Shown here piece by piece: positions 8,753 to 17,836 of a stretch of DNA of 57,704 nucleotides; the first letter of the stretch is position 1; each line of letters starts with the position of its first letter. A program made the translations under genes and the position numbers. Where the stretch lies: positions 1 through 57,704 of the forward strand of contig UQWD01000013.1 in NCBI GenBank assembly GCA_900544555.1, in the 5' to 3' direction. Source of the stretch: an uncultured Eubacteriales bacterium. Lineage in GTDB: Bacteria > Bacillota > Clostridia > Christensenellales > CAG-138. A model generated the notes under the pieces. The model was not told the origin of the DNA. It saw only the letters and a program-made list of their open reading frames with translations, and did not search any database.

Positions 8753-9631
8753 ATGAAAATGACTAAGAAATATTTAATTCCGGTTTTGGCCGCGGTTTTG
8801 GCGCTCGCCGTATGCTTTGGGTGTTCAACGGATGCGGGGGAGTTCAGGTACGACAGCGATATTACTGTTATCTCCCGTGAATCCGGCTCAGGCACGCGCG
8901 GCGCATTCATTGAGCTTTTCGGCGTTGAGGAAAAGGACGCCGACGGAAACAAGGTTGATAATACAACCGTGGAAGCCCAGGAAACCAATAATACCGCCGT
9001 TATGATAACAACCGTATCAGGAAACGAGTATGCCATCGGCTATATTTCGCTCGGTTCCATTAACAATACCGTAAAGGCGGTAAAGATAGACGGCGTTGAC
9101 GCAACAGTCGAAAACATTAAGAACGGAACATATGCTGTCGCAAGGCCCTTTAATATCGCGGTTAAGGGCGATTTAAGCGAGGTTGCGCAGGATTTCGTGA
9201 ACTTTATCAAAAGCGAACAGGGCCAGGCGGTGATTGAAGAAAACGGTTATATTAAAACCGACGGCGCCCCCGCCTTTTCAGGCAACCAGCCCGCCGGCAA
9301 TATTGTGGTAGCCGGCTCGTCATCCGTAACCCCCGTTATGGAGAAGCTTAAGGAGGCCTATATAGCGGCTAACCCGAACGCAAAAATCGATATTCAGCAG
9401 AGCGACTCCTCTGCGGGTATGAATTCAACCATAGAAGGGCTTTGCGATATCGGCATGGCCTCCCGAGAGCTTAAGGACAGCGAGAAGGAGGCCGGATTAA
9501 AATCCGAAGTTATCGCGATGGACGGTATCGCGGTTATCGTCAATAAGTCCAACCCCATCTCTGATTTTACCAGCGGGCAGATTAAGGCCATCTTTACCGG
9601 GGCCTCCACATCCTGGGCGGACTTTGAATAA
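8753..9631 (+). CDS. pstS: PstS phosphate-binding lipoprotein, circularly permuted
   Basis: 292 residues. A signal peptide leads to a lipobox-like A-V-C-F-G-C, so it is probably membrane-anchored outside the cell. The order of parts is unusual. The S-R-E-S-G-S-G-T-R-G-A-F motif, normally mid-protein, comes at residues 41-52. The normally C-terminal lobe (A-I-G-Y-I-S-L-G, then F-I-x-S-E-x-G-Q) runs to about 165. The normally N-terminal motif G-S-S-S-V-T-P-V-M-E-K-L comes at 188-199, and the chain ends with F-T-G-A-S-T-S-W. All PstS elements are present but swapped at the hinge. I recall similar permuted PstS in other Clostridia but know no description. First gene of pst-pho. Confidence 0.9.
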   Translation: MKMTKKYLIPVLAAVLALAVCFGCSTDAGEFRYDSDITVISRESGSGTRGAFIELFGVEEKDADGNKVDNTTVEAQETNNTAVMITTVSGNEYAIGYISLGSINNTVKAVKIDGVDATVENIKNGTYAVARPFNIAVKGDLSEVAQDFVNFIKSEQGQAVIEENGYIKTDGAPAFSGNQPAGNIVVAGSSSVTPVMEKLKEAYIAANPNAKIDIQQSDSSAGMNSTIEGLCDIGMASRELKDSEKEAGLKSEVIAMDGIAVIVNKSNPISDFTSGQIKAIFTGASTSWADFE

Positions 9632-9663
9632 AGCCTCTAGCGATGTGAAGTCGTATCGCAGGG

Positions 9664-9688
9664 CCTGCCCGGTACTTTTCCGGGCAGG
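9664..9688 (+). other. Hairpin between pstS and pstC
   Basis: A perfect 9-bp stem, CCTGCCCGG with CCGGGCAGG, and a seven-base loop, about 30 bases after the pstS stop. No T-run follows, so it is probably an mRNA-stabilising or attenuating element that lets pstS be made in excess over the permease genes, as in many binding-protein operons. Confidence 0.65.
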
Positions 9689-9805
9689 TAAGCTTTAAGC
9701 ATTATAAGCGCATTACTACCCTTGAAAGAGTTTTTCAAGCCTGTTCCATTCAGACCGCGCCGCAACGGCGTTTTTACGCCAATAACAGCTGCAGAGGTAT
9801 ATTAA

Positions 9806-10657
9806 ATGAAGAAATACAAAGAGAAAGTGATGGGCGGCGTTTTTCTTTTTTGCGCTCTCGTATCCGTGCTCGCCGTCATACTGATATGCCTGTTCCTTTT
9901 CGCAAACGGGCTCCCAGCTATGGGCAAAATCGGTGTTTTTGACTTTTTGCTCGGTGAAAAGTGGGCTCCGGGCAACGATATTTACGGAATTTTCCCCATG
10001 ATACTGGGAAGCCTGTACGTTACGGCGGGGGCCGTGATACTAGGCGTTCCGCTCGGGATTTTAACGGCGGTTTTCATGGCCAGGTTCTGCCCCCGGCGAC
10101 TGTACCGCCTGATAAAGCCGGCAATCAATCTGCTTTCCGGAATCCCCTCCATAGTGTACGGTTTTTTTGGGATGGTGGCGCTTGTACCCATGGTGCGCCA
10201 TGTGTTCGGCGGGGACGGCAACAGCATCCTGACCGCGTCCATCCTTCTTGGCATGATGATCCTGCCCACTATTATCGGCGTTGCGGAATCCTCCCTAAGG
10301 GCCGTGCCCGAAAGCTATTACGAGGGCGCGCTCGCGCTCGGCGCGAGCCATGAGCGCAGCGTATTCTTCACCGTGCTGCCCGCCGCCAAATCCGGCATAT
10401 TCGCGGGCGTTGTGCTTGGCATAGGCCGCGCAGTAGGCGAGGCCACTGCCGTTATGATGATAGCGGGCAATCAGGCCCGGATTCCGGACAGTATTTTAAA
10501 GGGCGTGCGTACGCTTACCAGCAATATCGTTATGGAAATGGGATACGCCGGCGATCTTCACCGGGAGGCGCTTATCGCTACGGCGGTCGTGCTTTTCATA
10601 TTCATCCTTATAATTAACGTATCCCTGTCCCTGTTTAAAAGGAGGTCGGGAAAATGA
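9806..10657 (+). CDS. pstC: PstC phosphate ABC transporter permease
   Basis: 283 residues and about six membrane helices. The cytoplasmic coupling loop has the EAA-type signature, E-S-Y-Y-E-G-A-L-A-L-G-A-S then a long G-I-G-R-A-V-G-E-A-T-A segment, as in PstC. It pairs with PstA to form the phosphate channel fed by PstS and driven by PstB. The 174-base gap after pstS contains a hairpin. The stop codon overlaps the pstA start (ATGA), so the two subunits are translationally coupled. Length is normal for the family. Confidence 0.92.
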   Translation: MKKYKEKVMGGVFLFCALVSVLAVILICLFLFANGLPAMGKIGVFDFLLGEKWAPGNDIYGIFPMILGSLYVTAGAVILGVPLGILTAVFMARFCPRRLYRLIKPAINLLSGIPSIVYGFFGMVALVPMVRHVFGGDGNSILTASILLGMMILPTIIGVAESSLRAVPESYYEGALALGASHERSVFFTVLPAAKSGIFAGVVLGIGRAVGEATAVMMIAGNQARIPDSILKGVRTLTSNIVMEMGYAGDLHREALIATAVVLFIFILIINVSLSLFKRRSGK

Positions 10658-11559
10658 GCGTAAAAAAAGAAACGTCCGCGAGCAGACTGGTTGAATGCGC
10701 GGATTGCGCCTCAAAATCCAGCCGGTTCGGCAAACCTGCGTTATTCCCCCGCTTCCTCTCGCGCGCGCTTCGCCTTACGGTTATGGCGTCCGCATGTATC
10801 TGCGGTGCGGTATTTGTGTTCGTTATCGGCTATATACTAATTAACGGAATCCCCCATATCAGCCTTGATCTTTTTGCGTGGACGTATACGAGCAATAACG
10901 TATCGCTTATGCCCGCGCTTATCAACACGCTTACCATTACGCTGCTTTCGCTTCTTCTGGCCGCGCCTATGGGCGTGTTCGCCGCGATTTACCTTGTGGA
11001 ATACGCGAGGCGCGGAAATGGGCTTGTTCAGGTTATACGAACCACCGCCGAAACGCTTTCCGGCATACCCTCCATCGTATACGGATTGTTCGGATACCTG
11101 TTTTTCGTCATCGCGGTAGGCTGGGGTTATTCTCTAATTTCGGGCGCGTTTACGCTGGCGATTATGATTCTGCCGCTCATCATCCGCACGACCGAGGAGG
11201 CGCTTATATCCGTGCCGGATTCGTTCCGCGAAGGCAGCTTCGGACTGGGCGCGGGCAGGCTCCGCACGGTTTTTAAAATAGTGCTTCCAAGCGCGGTTCC
11301 CGGTATCCTAGCCGGGATGATATTGGCCATAGGCAGGGTTGTTGGCGAAACGGCGGCGCTCATTTATACGGCCGGCACAGTCACGGACGTCGCCGGTATC
11401 ATGGATTCGGGCAGGACCCTTTCCGTTCACATGTACGCCCTGACCAACGAGGGCCTGTACCTCAACCAATCGTACGCCACGGCCGTTGTACTGCTCTTTA
11501 TCGTTGCGGGGATCAACGCCCTGTCCGCCTTTGCGGCAAAGAAAATAACGAGGAGATGA
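10654..11559 (+). CDS. pstA: PstA phosphate ABC transporter permease
   Basis: 301 residues with six predicted membrane helices. The EAA loop (P-D-S-F-R-E-G-S-F-G-L-G-A-G) and the G-R-V-V-G-E-T-A-A-L-I-Y-T-A segment are typical of PstA. A hydrophilic N-terminal extension of about 40 residues with two cysteines (E-C-A-D-C-A) precedes the first helix, which is longer than usual and of unknown use. The start is fixed by the 4-base ATGA overlap with pstC, and an AGGAGG lies just upstream. pstB follows after six bases. Confidence 0.92.
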   Translation: MSVKKETSASRLVECADCASKSSRFGKPALFPRFLSRALRLTVMASACICGAVFVFVIGYILINGIPHISLDLFAWTYTSNNVSLMPALINTLTITLLSLLLAAPMGVFAAIYLVEYARRGNGLVQVIRTTAETLSGIPSIVYGLFGYLFFVIAVGWGYSLISGAFTLAIMILPLIIRTTEEALISVPDSFREGSFGLGAGRLRTVFKIVLPSAVPGILAGMILAIGRVVGETAALIYTAGTVTDVAGIMDSGRTLSVHMYALTNEGLYLNQSYATAVVLLFIVAGINALSAFAAKKITRR

Positions 11560-11565
11560 CGCATA

Positions 11566-12315
11566 ATGGATAAATTTGTATTAAAGGACGTTGAGCTTAA
11601 ATACGGCGAGTTTAAAGCGCTCAAGGGCGTAAACATGTCCATACCCGAAAAAAGGATAACGGCGTTTATCGGCCCGTCCGGCTGCGGCAAATCCACGCTG
11701 ATAAAAACGCTCAACCGCATGAACGATCTGGTCGAGGGGTGCAGCGTTACAGGCAGCATACGGCTTGACGGGGAGGATATTTACGGGGGAATCGACGTAA
11801 ACCTGCTCAGAAAGCGCGTGGGCATGGTCTTTCAAAAGCCGAACCCCTTCCCGATGAGTGTATTTGATAATATCGCCTTCGGACCGCGCACGCACGGCGT
11901 TCGTTCAAGGGTAAAGCTTAACGAAATCGTTGAACGTTCGCTCACGAGAGCCGCGATATGGGATGAGCTAAAAGACCGGCTCAAAAAAAACGCGTTGGGG
12001 CTTTCCGGCGGGCAGCAGCAGCGATTGTGTATCGCCCGCGCTCTGGCGGTGGAGCCGGACGTGCTTTTGATGGATGAGCCGACGAGCGCGCTTGATCCGA
12101 TATCAACCTCAAAAATAGAGGATCTTGTGCTGGAACTTAAGAAAAATTATACTATTATTATCGTAACGCACAATATGCAGCAGGCGGTGCGCATTTCCGA
12201 TAAAACCGCCTTCTTCTTATTGGGTGAGGTCATAGAATTCTCCGATACCGAGAAGCTGTTTTCAATGCCCGAGGACAAGCGGACCGAGCAGTATATTACC
12301 GGGAGGTTTGGATGA
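11566..12315 (+). CDS. pstB: PstB phosphate ABC transporter ATPase
   Basis: 249 residues, the normal PstB length. Walker A is G-P-S-G-C-G-K-S-T (about 37-45), the signature is L-S-G-G-Q-Q-Q-R, Walker B is V-L-L-M-D-E-P-T-S-A-L-D, and the H-loop is V-T-H-N-M-Q-Q-A. The PstB-specific N-R-M-N-D-L after Walker A is present. It powers phosphate import through PstCA. Its stop overlaps the phoU start (ATGATG), so it is coupled to phoU. Confidence 0.94.
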   Translation: MDKFVLKDVELKYGEFKALKGVNMSIPEKRITAFIGPSGCGKSTLIKTLNRMNDLVEGCSVTGSIRLDGEDIYGGIDVNLLRKRVGMVFQKPNPFPMSVFDNIAFGPRTHGVRSRVKLNEIVERSLTRAAIWDELKDRLKKNALGLSGGQQQRLCIARALAVEPDVLLMDEPTSALDPISTSKIEDLVLELKKNYTIIIVTHNMQQAVRISDKTAFFLLGEVIEFSDTEKLFSMPEDKRTEQYITGRFG

Positions 12316-12959
12316 TGCGAAACCAATTCAGCGAACAGCTAAATACGCTCAATACGGAGCTGATCCGGATGGGCGCTCTCTGCGAGGAAGCCATCGCCAC
12401 CGCGGCGAAGGCGCTGTTGGAAAGGGATACGGGCTTGACCGAGAAGGTGTTTTCCATAGACCGGCATATCGATCAAACGGAGCGGGATATTGAGGCGCTC
12501 TGCATCAAGCTGCTTTTGCAGCAGCAACCGGTCGCTGGGGACTTAAGGCTTATATCCGCCGCCATGAAGATGATTTCGGATATGGAGCGGATTGGCGATC
12601 AGGCGTCGGACATCGCCGAGATAAGCCGGTTTATCGATTCAGGCGCGGGCGAATTGCCCCTTGGCGAAATGGCAAGCGCGGCCATACGGATGGTTACGGA
12701 TAGCGTAAGCTCCTTTGTCGGCAGGGATCTAGAGCTTGCGCGGAGCGTGATAAAAAGCGACGACGCGGTTGACGAGTTTTTCAGCCGGATAAAAAAGGAG
12801 CTTATCGGCGTTATCAGCGCCTCGCCGGAGCAAGGCGAGTTTAGCCTGGATATGCTGATGATAGCCAAGTATCTTGAGCGGATCGGCGATCACGCGACCA
12901 ATATTGCCGAGTGGGTCGAGTTTTCGCTTACCGGCCTTTATAAAGGTAAACCGCTATGA
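12312..12959 (+). CDS. phoU: PhoU phosphate-signalling regulator
   Basis: 215 residues and all helical, with the two PhoU repeats. Each has the metal-binding E/D-rich motif (M-E-R-I-G-D-Q-A-S-D-I-A and L-E-R-I-G-D-H-A-T-N-I-A). PhoU links the transporter state of PstSCAB to the PhoR kinase and damps phosphate uptake. It overlaps pstB by four bases and phoB by four bases, so the signalling and transport genes are one translational unit. Confidence 0.92.
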   Translation: MMRNQFSEQLNTLNTELIRMGALCEEAIATAAKALLERDTGLTEKVFSIDRHIDQTERDIEALCIKLLLQQQPVAGDLRLISAAMKMISDMERIGDQASDIAEISRFIDSGAGELPLGEMASAAIRMVTDSVSSFVGRDLELARSVIKSDDAVDEFFSRIKKELIGVISASPEQGEFSLDMLMIAKYLERIGDHATNIAEWVEFSLTGLYKGKPL

Positions 12960-13624
12960 TTTACGTCGTTGAAGACGATATGAACATACGCGAACTTGTT
13001 GTTTATACCTTCAATAACGCCGGCTTCGAGGCCTCAGGGTTTGAAAGGGGCGCGGCATTTTGGGAGGCCATGCGTCAATCTGTGCCTGAATTGGTTATTT
13101 TAGACATCATGCTGCCCGGAGAGGACGGCGTGTCCATCCTCAAACGGCTGCGTTCGGGCGTCAAAACGCGGGATCTTCCTGTAATCATGCTTACGGCTAA
13201 AAGCGGGGAGTATGACAGGGTGCTCGGCCTTGACTGCGGCGCGGACGATTATATCGTTAAGCCGTTCGGGATGATGGAGCTGCTTGCGCGGGTTAAAGCC
13301 CTGCTGCGGCGCGCGAACCGCCGGGATGATCCAAATATATTAAGGAGCGGCGGCTTAATGGTGGATAAAGGCAGAAGGTTGGTTTCGGCGGACGGAGAGC
13401 CCGTGGCGCTCACTTATAAAGAGTTCGAGCTTCTCTTAATGTTGATTCAGGCCAGAGGCACGGTGCTTACAAGGGATCATATGCTTGAATCCGTATGGGG
13501 TTATGATTTTATTGGTGAAACCAGAACCGTCGACGTTCATGTTCATACGCTGCGCCAAAAGCTTAGAGGCTGCGGCGGCCGAATAGAAACGGTGCGCGGC
13601 GTCGGATACAGGATGGGAGATTGA
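12956..13624 (+). CDS. phoB: PhoB/PhoP-type response regulator
   Basis: 222 residues of the OmpR family. The receiver domain spans about 1-115 with acidic pocket E-D-D (5-7), phospho-acceptor in L-D-I-M-L-P-G (about D48), threonine in M-L-T-A-K and lysine in I-V-K-P-F. The winged-helix DNA-binding domain covers about 125-220 and ends in T-V-R-G-V-G-Y-R. The position downstream of phoU and one base upstream of phoR identifies it as the phosphate regulator, which likely activates this same operon through the candidate Pho box before pstS. Confidence 0.9.
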   Translation: MIYVVEDDMNIRELVVYTFNNAGFEASGFERGAAFWEAMRQSVPELVILDIMLPGEDGVSILKRLRSGVKTRDLPVIMLTAKSGEYDRVLGLDCGADDYIVKPFGMMELLARVKALLRRANRRDDPNILRSGGLMVDKGRRLVSADGEPVALTYKEFELLLMLIQARGTVLTRDHMLESVWGYDFIGETRTVDVHVHTLRQKLRGCGGRIETVRGVGYRMGD

Positions 13625-13625
13625 A

Positions 13626-15302
13626 GTGAAGCGAAGGATCTTATGCAGTATATGCCTCATATCCGCATTGACTCTGGCGCTCTCAACCGCGCTTATCGCC
13701 GGTTTTTTATACGGCGACTTTTACGGGCGCATGAAGCGTGAAATTCAAAATGAAACCCGTTACATCGCTCAAGCCGTGGAGATCTCCGGCGTTGATTTTC
13801 TTGAAAGGATGCAGACGCACGGCAACCGCGTAACGCTTGTCGATAAGGAAGGCTTTGTGATATTCGATAGCCATGTTAACGCAAACGAGCTTGAAAACCA
13901 TATGGATAGGCCCGAGATCATCAGCGCGCAAAAATCAGGTGCCGGGGAATCCGCGCGCCTTTCCGAATCGCTCGACACGCAAACTTATTATTTCGCGCTC
14001 TCGCTGTCAAACGGATATATTCTCAGGCTCGCAAGCTCAACCGGCAGCGTTTACGCTTCGGTTGCCAACGTACTGCCCAGGCTTTTAGTCTTCGAGCTTC
14101 TAATATTTTCCCTTGCGTTTATCGTGGCCGGTTTCGCCACAAAGCGCATCATCAAGCCCATCAATGAACTGGATCTCGAAAACCCGGAGAAAAACGAATG
14201 CTATGAAGAGCTTACGCCCCTTCTTACCAGAATCCATAAGCAGAACAACCAGATACATGCGCAGATAAGCGAATTAAAGGCCAAGCGGGCGGAATTTACC
14301 GCCATAACGGAAAATATGCGCGAGGGATTCATATTGATAGACCATAATGCGGATGTGCTCTCTTACAACGGGAGCGCCGCCAATATTCTTGGTGTTAAGG
14401 CGGATGATTTCAACGCCAGAAATATCCTCAGCCTGAACAGGAGCGCATTGCTGCGAAAAGCTGTTGACAGCGCCCTTAAAGGAAACCCAGCGGAGCAGGT
14501 GATTCAGGTAAGCCGGCGTTTTTATCAGCTTTTCGCGAGCCCCGTTAAGGAAAAGTCTCAGGTAAAGGGCGCGGTTATATTAATTCTTGATACCACGGAG
14601 AAAGCGGAGCGCGAACAGCTTCGCCGCGAGTTTTCTGCAAACGTATCCCATGAGCTCAAAACGCCCCTCACCTCCATTTCCGGCTTTGCCGAAATCATGA
14701 AAAACGGGCTTGTCCAGCCTCAGGATACGCGGCGCTTTGCAGAGAACATCTATAACGAAACTAAAAGGCTCATAAGCCTTGTTAACGATATAATAAAATT
14801 ATCGCAGCTCGACGAGGGAGGCGAAAAGCTTCAGAAGGAAACGGTGGACTTATTCTTTTTGACAGAAGCTGTGCTAAGCAGGCTCAACGCGGCGGCAGAG
14901 CAGCGGAACGTCACGCTGTGTCTGGATGGCGAAAGCGCTTGCGTATACGGCGTGCGGCAGCTTCTTGATGAAATGGTATTCAATCTTTGCGATAACGCTA
15001 TAAAATATAATAGGGAGGGCGGCTGCGCGCGCGTTACGATTGTAAGCGGCAGCGTCCCGGAGCTCATTGTTTCAGACGACGGAATCGGCATTAAAAAAGA
15101 AGAGCAGGAGCGCGTGTTTGAGCGCTTTTACCGCGTGGATAAAAGCCATTCCAAGGAAATCGGCGGCACAGGCCTTGGCCTTTCCATTGTAAAGCACGCG
15201 GCTTTAATGCATAACGCGAGCGTAACGCTTGAAAGCGCGTTCGGAAAAGGCACGCGGATAACAGTCCGCTTTGCCGGCGGCGCGGGTGACGCTTCATCGT
15301 GA
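13626..15302 (+). CDS. phoR: PhoR-type sensor histidine kinase
   Basis: 558 residues from a GTG start at 13626, one base after the phoB stop. Layout: membrane helix at about 7-27, an extracytoplasmic sensor region, second helix at about 150-170, a short HAMP-like linker with a coiled coil, a PAS domain (about 220-320), then HisKA with S-H-E-L-K-T-P-L and HATPase with N-L-C-D-N-A-I-K-Y-N, D-D-G-I-G-I, and G-G-T-G-L-G-L-S. It phosphorylates PhoB when phosphate is short. No terminator is visible after it. Confidence 0.9.
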   Translation: MKRRILCSICLISALTLALSTALIAGFLYGDFYGRMKREIQNETRYIAQAVEISGVDFLERMQTHGNRVTLVDKEGFVIFDSHVNANELENHMDRPEIISAQKSGAGESARLSESLDTQTYYFALSLSNGYILRLASSTGSVYASVANVLPRLLVFELLIFSLAFIVAGFATKRIIKPINELDLENPEKNECYEELTPLLTRIHKQNNQIHAQISELKAKRAEFTAITENMREGFILIDHNADVLSYNGSAANILGVKADDFNARNILSLNRSALLRKAVDSALKGNPAEQVIQVSRRFYQLFASPVKEKSQVKGAVILILDTTEKAEREQLRREFSANVSHELKTPLTSISGFAEIMKNGLVQPQDTRRFAENIYNETKRLISLVNDIIKLSQLDEGGEKLQKETVDLFFLTEAVLSRLNAAAEQRNVTLCLDGESACVYGVRQLLDEMVFNLCDNAIKYNREGGCARVTIVSGSVPELIVSDDGIGIKKEEQERVFERFYRVDKSHSKEIGGTGLGLSIVKHAALMHNASVTLESAFGKGTRITVRFAGGAGDASS

Positions 15303-15705
15303 TTAGGAGCGTCTTATGTTATATATCTTAGGTTTTCTAGCATGATGGCAATCCTCCCTTTTTTCATGTGTGCCTATGGCTGCCTAGCGCCTCTTTTTAA
15401 GGTTATAATAGGGCGGATGGGTATTGGCGCGGATGGCGACGCCATTGTGGAAAGCTTTCAGGTCACAGCTTTCACCCGGCACCATCTCGCCGCTTTGAAG
15501 AAAGCCCTTGTGAACAGTAACTAAGCCAAACTTTTTAAATACTAAGACGCATTTTATATGAATTATTTTAATTAATTTGTTTATTAATGCCATATCATGA
15601 ATGCTGTTGTTTTGCGACCTAAGCGATAACTAAAATTTTAAATCCAAACTGCCGCGCTATGCCGGCCTCGCATGGTTAATTTGTAATTTTAATGACAATT
15701 TAATG
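15303..15705. other. Gene-poor stretch between phoR and the antiporter gene
   Basis: A short AGGAG-preceded ORF of nine codons (from 15316) is followed at once by a 60-codon frame (15342-15524) starting ATGATG and overlapping its stop. Neither resembles a known protein, and base use looks intergenic. I see no riboswitch consensus. I do not call a gene here. Confidence 0.4.
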
Positions 15706-15734
15706 TTTACAATTAATTCAAAATTTGTTACTAT
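15706..15734 (+). promoter_or_regulatory. Candidate SigA promoter of the NhaC-type antiporter gene
   Basis: TTTACA (15706-15711), 17 bases, TACTAT (15729-15734), in strongly A+T-rich sequence about 65 bases before the start codon. A 7-bp hairpin, TTCAGAC/GTCTGAA (15745-15765), lies in the leader. Confidence 0.45.
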
Positions 15735-15798
15735 TATATACACATTCAGACATAACGGGTCTGAATCGTAGTGATTATTACATAAGGAGGGAAAGGGT

Positions 15799-17475
15799 AT
15801 GAACCTGACAAGGAGGAAAAGAACATTTATTTTGCTCGCATTCCTCGCACTGCTTGCCGTTGCTGTTTGCGGCACCGCCATGGGCGCCGCAGACGGCGCT
15901 GAATCATCCGGCGGCTTTTATGCGACGGTATGGTCCCTGCTTCCGCCAGTCGCCGCTATTGGGCTGGCGTTAATCACCAAGGAAGTATATATCTCTCTGT
16001 TTATAGGTATTCTGGTTGGCGCCCTGTTTTATTCCAATTTTAACATTGAAACGCTCATTAACTCCATTTTCTATGTACAGGACGCGGAAGGGGCTTATAC
16101 CGGCGGTATGGTATCCAAGCTGGTAGACGATTGGAACGTCGGTATCCTGATATTTCTGGTTATACTGGGCATACTCGTCGCGCTCATCAACAAAGCGGGC
16201 GGATCCGCCGCGTACGGCAGGTGGGCAAGCAATAAAATCAAAACAAAAAGAGGCGCGCTGCTCTCTACCTTTGGTTTAGGCGCGCTGATATTTGTGGACG
16301 ATTATTTTAACTGCCTTACCGTGGGCAGCGTCATGCTCCCCGTAACGGATAAGCATAAGACTTCCAGGGCTAAGCTGGCTTATATCATCGACGCGACCGC
16401 CGCCCCCATATGCATCATCGCACCAATATCGAGCTGGGCCGCCGCAGTTACCAGCTCGGTCCCGGACGGGTCGACCATAGACGGCTTCCAGATGTTTTTG
16501 CGGTCGATTCCATACAACTTCTACGCGTTGCTTACCATCGCCATGCTCATAACGCTATCGGTACTAAAGTTTGATTTCGGCCCCATGAAAAAGCATGAAA
16601 AGAACGCGGAAAAAGGCGATCTTTTTACAACGGACTCAAGGCCGTTTGAGAATGAGGCGCGCGAAAAAGTATCCTCAAAGGGCAAAGTAATCGATCTCGT
16701 GCTACCCATAGTCATACTTATAGTTAGCTGTGTTTTGGGCATGGTGTATACGGGCGGCTTCTTCAGCGGAACGGATTTCATAACGGCATTTGCGGACTGC
16801 AACGCCGCTAAGGGCCTTGTGCTCGGCTCGTTCATCACGCTCGTCGTCACTTTCCTTTTCTACATCCCGCGCAGGGTTATCAGTTTTAAAGAGTTCGCGT
16901 CAGCGATTCCCGCGGGCTTTAAAGCGATGGTCCCTGCGATTCTCATACTGATCTTCGCCTGGACGCTGAGCAGCTTTACCAACCTCCTGGGCGCGCCGGA
17001 GTTTGTGGAGGGGCTTGTTCGCGATAACGCAACCGCAAGCGCGTTTCTTCCGGCCATACTCTTCCTTGTCGCGCTGGGCCTGGCTTTTGCTACGGGCACG
17101 TCCTGGGGCACGTTCGCAATCCTTGTCCCCATCGTGGTGGGCGTGTTCCCGCAGATGAGCGAGATACTGGTTATCGCCATATCGGCCGTTCTCGCGGGAG
17201 CCGTATGCGGCGATCATTGCTCGCCTATATCGGATACCACCATCATGGCTTCCACAGGCGCGCAATGCGACCATATCAACCACGTATCCACTCAGCTCCC
17301 GTACGCGCTTGTAGTAGCGGCCGTATCATTCGTTTTCTTCATCATTGCGGGATTCGTGCAGAATTGGCTTATCGTTATGCCCATCGCCATCGTTGTTATG
17401 GTACTTGTGCTGTTCGTGATTAAGCGGATTAGCGTCGGGCGTAAACCCAATATATCGGAAACCGCAGTTAAATAG
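15799..17475 (+). CDS. NhaC-family Na+/H+ (or organic ion) antiporter
   Basis: 558 residues with a cleavable-looking or anchor N-terminal helix, then about 11-12 membrane helices. Family features are visible: the T-K-E-V-Y-I-S-L-F-I-G segment, F-V-D-D-Y-F-N-C-L-T-V-G-S-V with conserved acidic residues in the membrane, and G-D-H-C-S-P-I-S-D-T-T-I near the C-terminal third. These are typical of the large clostridial NhaC group. Some members exchange malate/lactate or amino acids rather than Na+/H+, so the substrate is open. AAGGAGGG precedes the ATG. It is a single-gene unit with a terminator after it. Confidence 0.82.
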   Translation: MNLTRRKRTFILLAFLALLAVAVCGTAMGAADGAESSGGFYATVWSLLPPVAAIGLALITKEVYISLFIGILVGALFYSNFNIETLINSIFYVQDAEGAYTGGMVSKLVDDWNVGILIFLVILGILVALINKAGGSAAYGRWASNKIKTKRGALLSTFGLGALIFVDDYFNCLTVGSVMLPVTDKHKTSRAKLAYIIDATAAPICIIAPISSWAAAVTSSVPDGSTIDGFQMFLRSIPYNFYALLTIAMLITLSVLKFDFGPMKKHEKNAEKGDLFTTDSRPFENEAREKVSSKGKVIDLVLPIVILIVSCVLGMVYTGGFFSGTDFITAFADCNAAKGLVLGSFITLVVTFLFYIPRRVISFKEFASAIPAGFKAMVPAILILIFAWTLSSFTNLLGAPEFVEGLVRDNATASAFLPAILFLVALGLAFATGTSWGTFAILVPIVVGVFPQMSEILVIAISAVLAGAVCGDHCSPISDTTIMASTGAQCDHINHVSTQLPYALVVAAVSFVFFIIAGFVQNWLIVMPIAIVVMVLVLFVIKRISVGRKPNISETAVK

Positions 17476-17512
17476 CAGTTTTTATCTGAAAACCGCATAG
17501 CATTGGTTTAAA

Positions 17513-17547
17513 GCCGGCCCGCCTGCTTATAGGAGGGCCGGTTCTTT
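17513..17547 (+). terminator. Rho-independent terminator of the antiporter gene
   Basis: CCGGCCC (17514-17520) pairs with GGGCCGG (17535-17541), followed by TTCTTT. Confidence 0.8.
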
Positions 17548-17726
17548 AAGAAGGGCTATTGATACTTTAAAAACAAAGAATACACCGCTTACCCATTAAG
17601 TACGCGCGCCAGAACGCACCGGGTATGCCTCTTATCGGATTCTGCGGTCGGATACGGAATTATAATTTCGTAAAATTGTTACGCATCCGTAGCGCACTCT
17701 TTCGCAAACATCTGTTCTTATTATGG

Positions 17727-17755
17727 TTGAACAGCGTTGCGGCAGATGGTATAGT
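17727..17755 (+). promoter_or_regulatory. SigA promoter of the radical SAM-pcp operon
   Basis: TTGAAC (17727-17732), a 17-base spacer and TATAGT (17750-17755). It lies downstream of the first ATG of the long reading frame (17723), so that ATG cannot be the start on this transcript. This supports the TTG start at 17837. Confidence 0.75.
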
Positions 17756-17836
17756 AGAAGAGGAAACATCAAACATTGCTCAAATGCTGTCTGTGAAAAC
17801 AGACGCGAAACCGATAATGAGAAGGAGCAGGTTTAT

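Noticed and set aside
15342..15524. 60-codon ORF after phoR, preceded by a nine-codon ORF with AGGAG
   Set aside because: Stop/start overlap is suggestive, but there is no recognisable protein and both strands are open over part of it.
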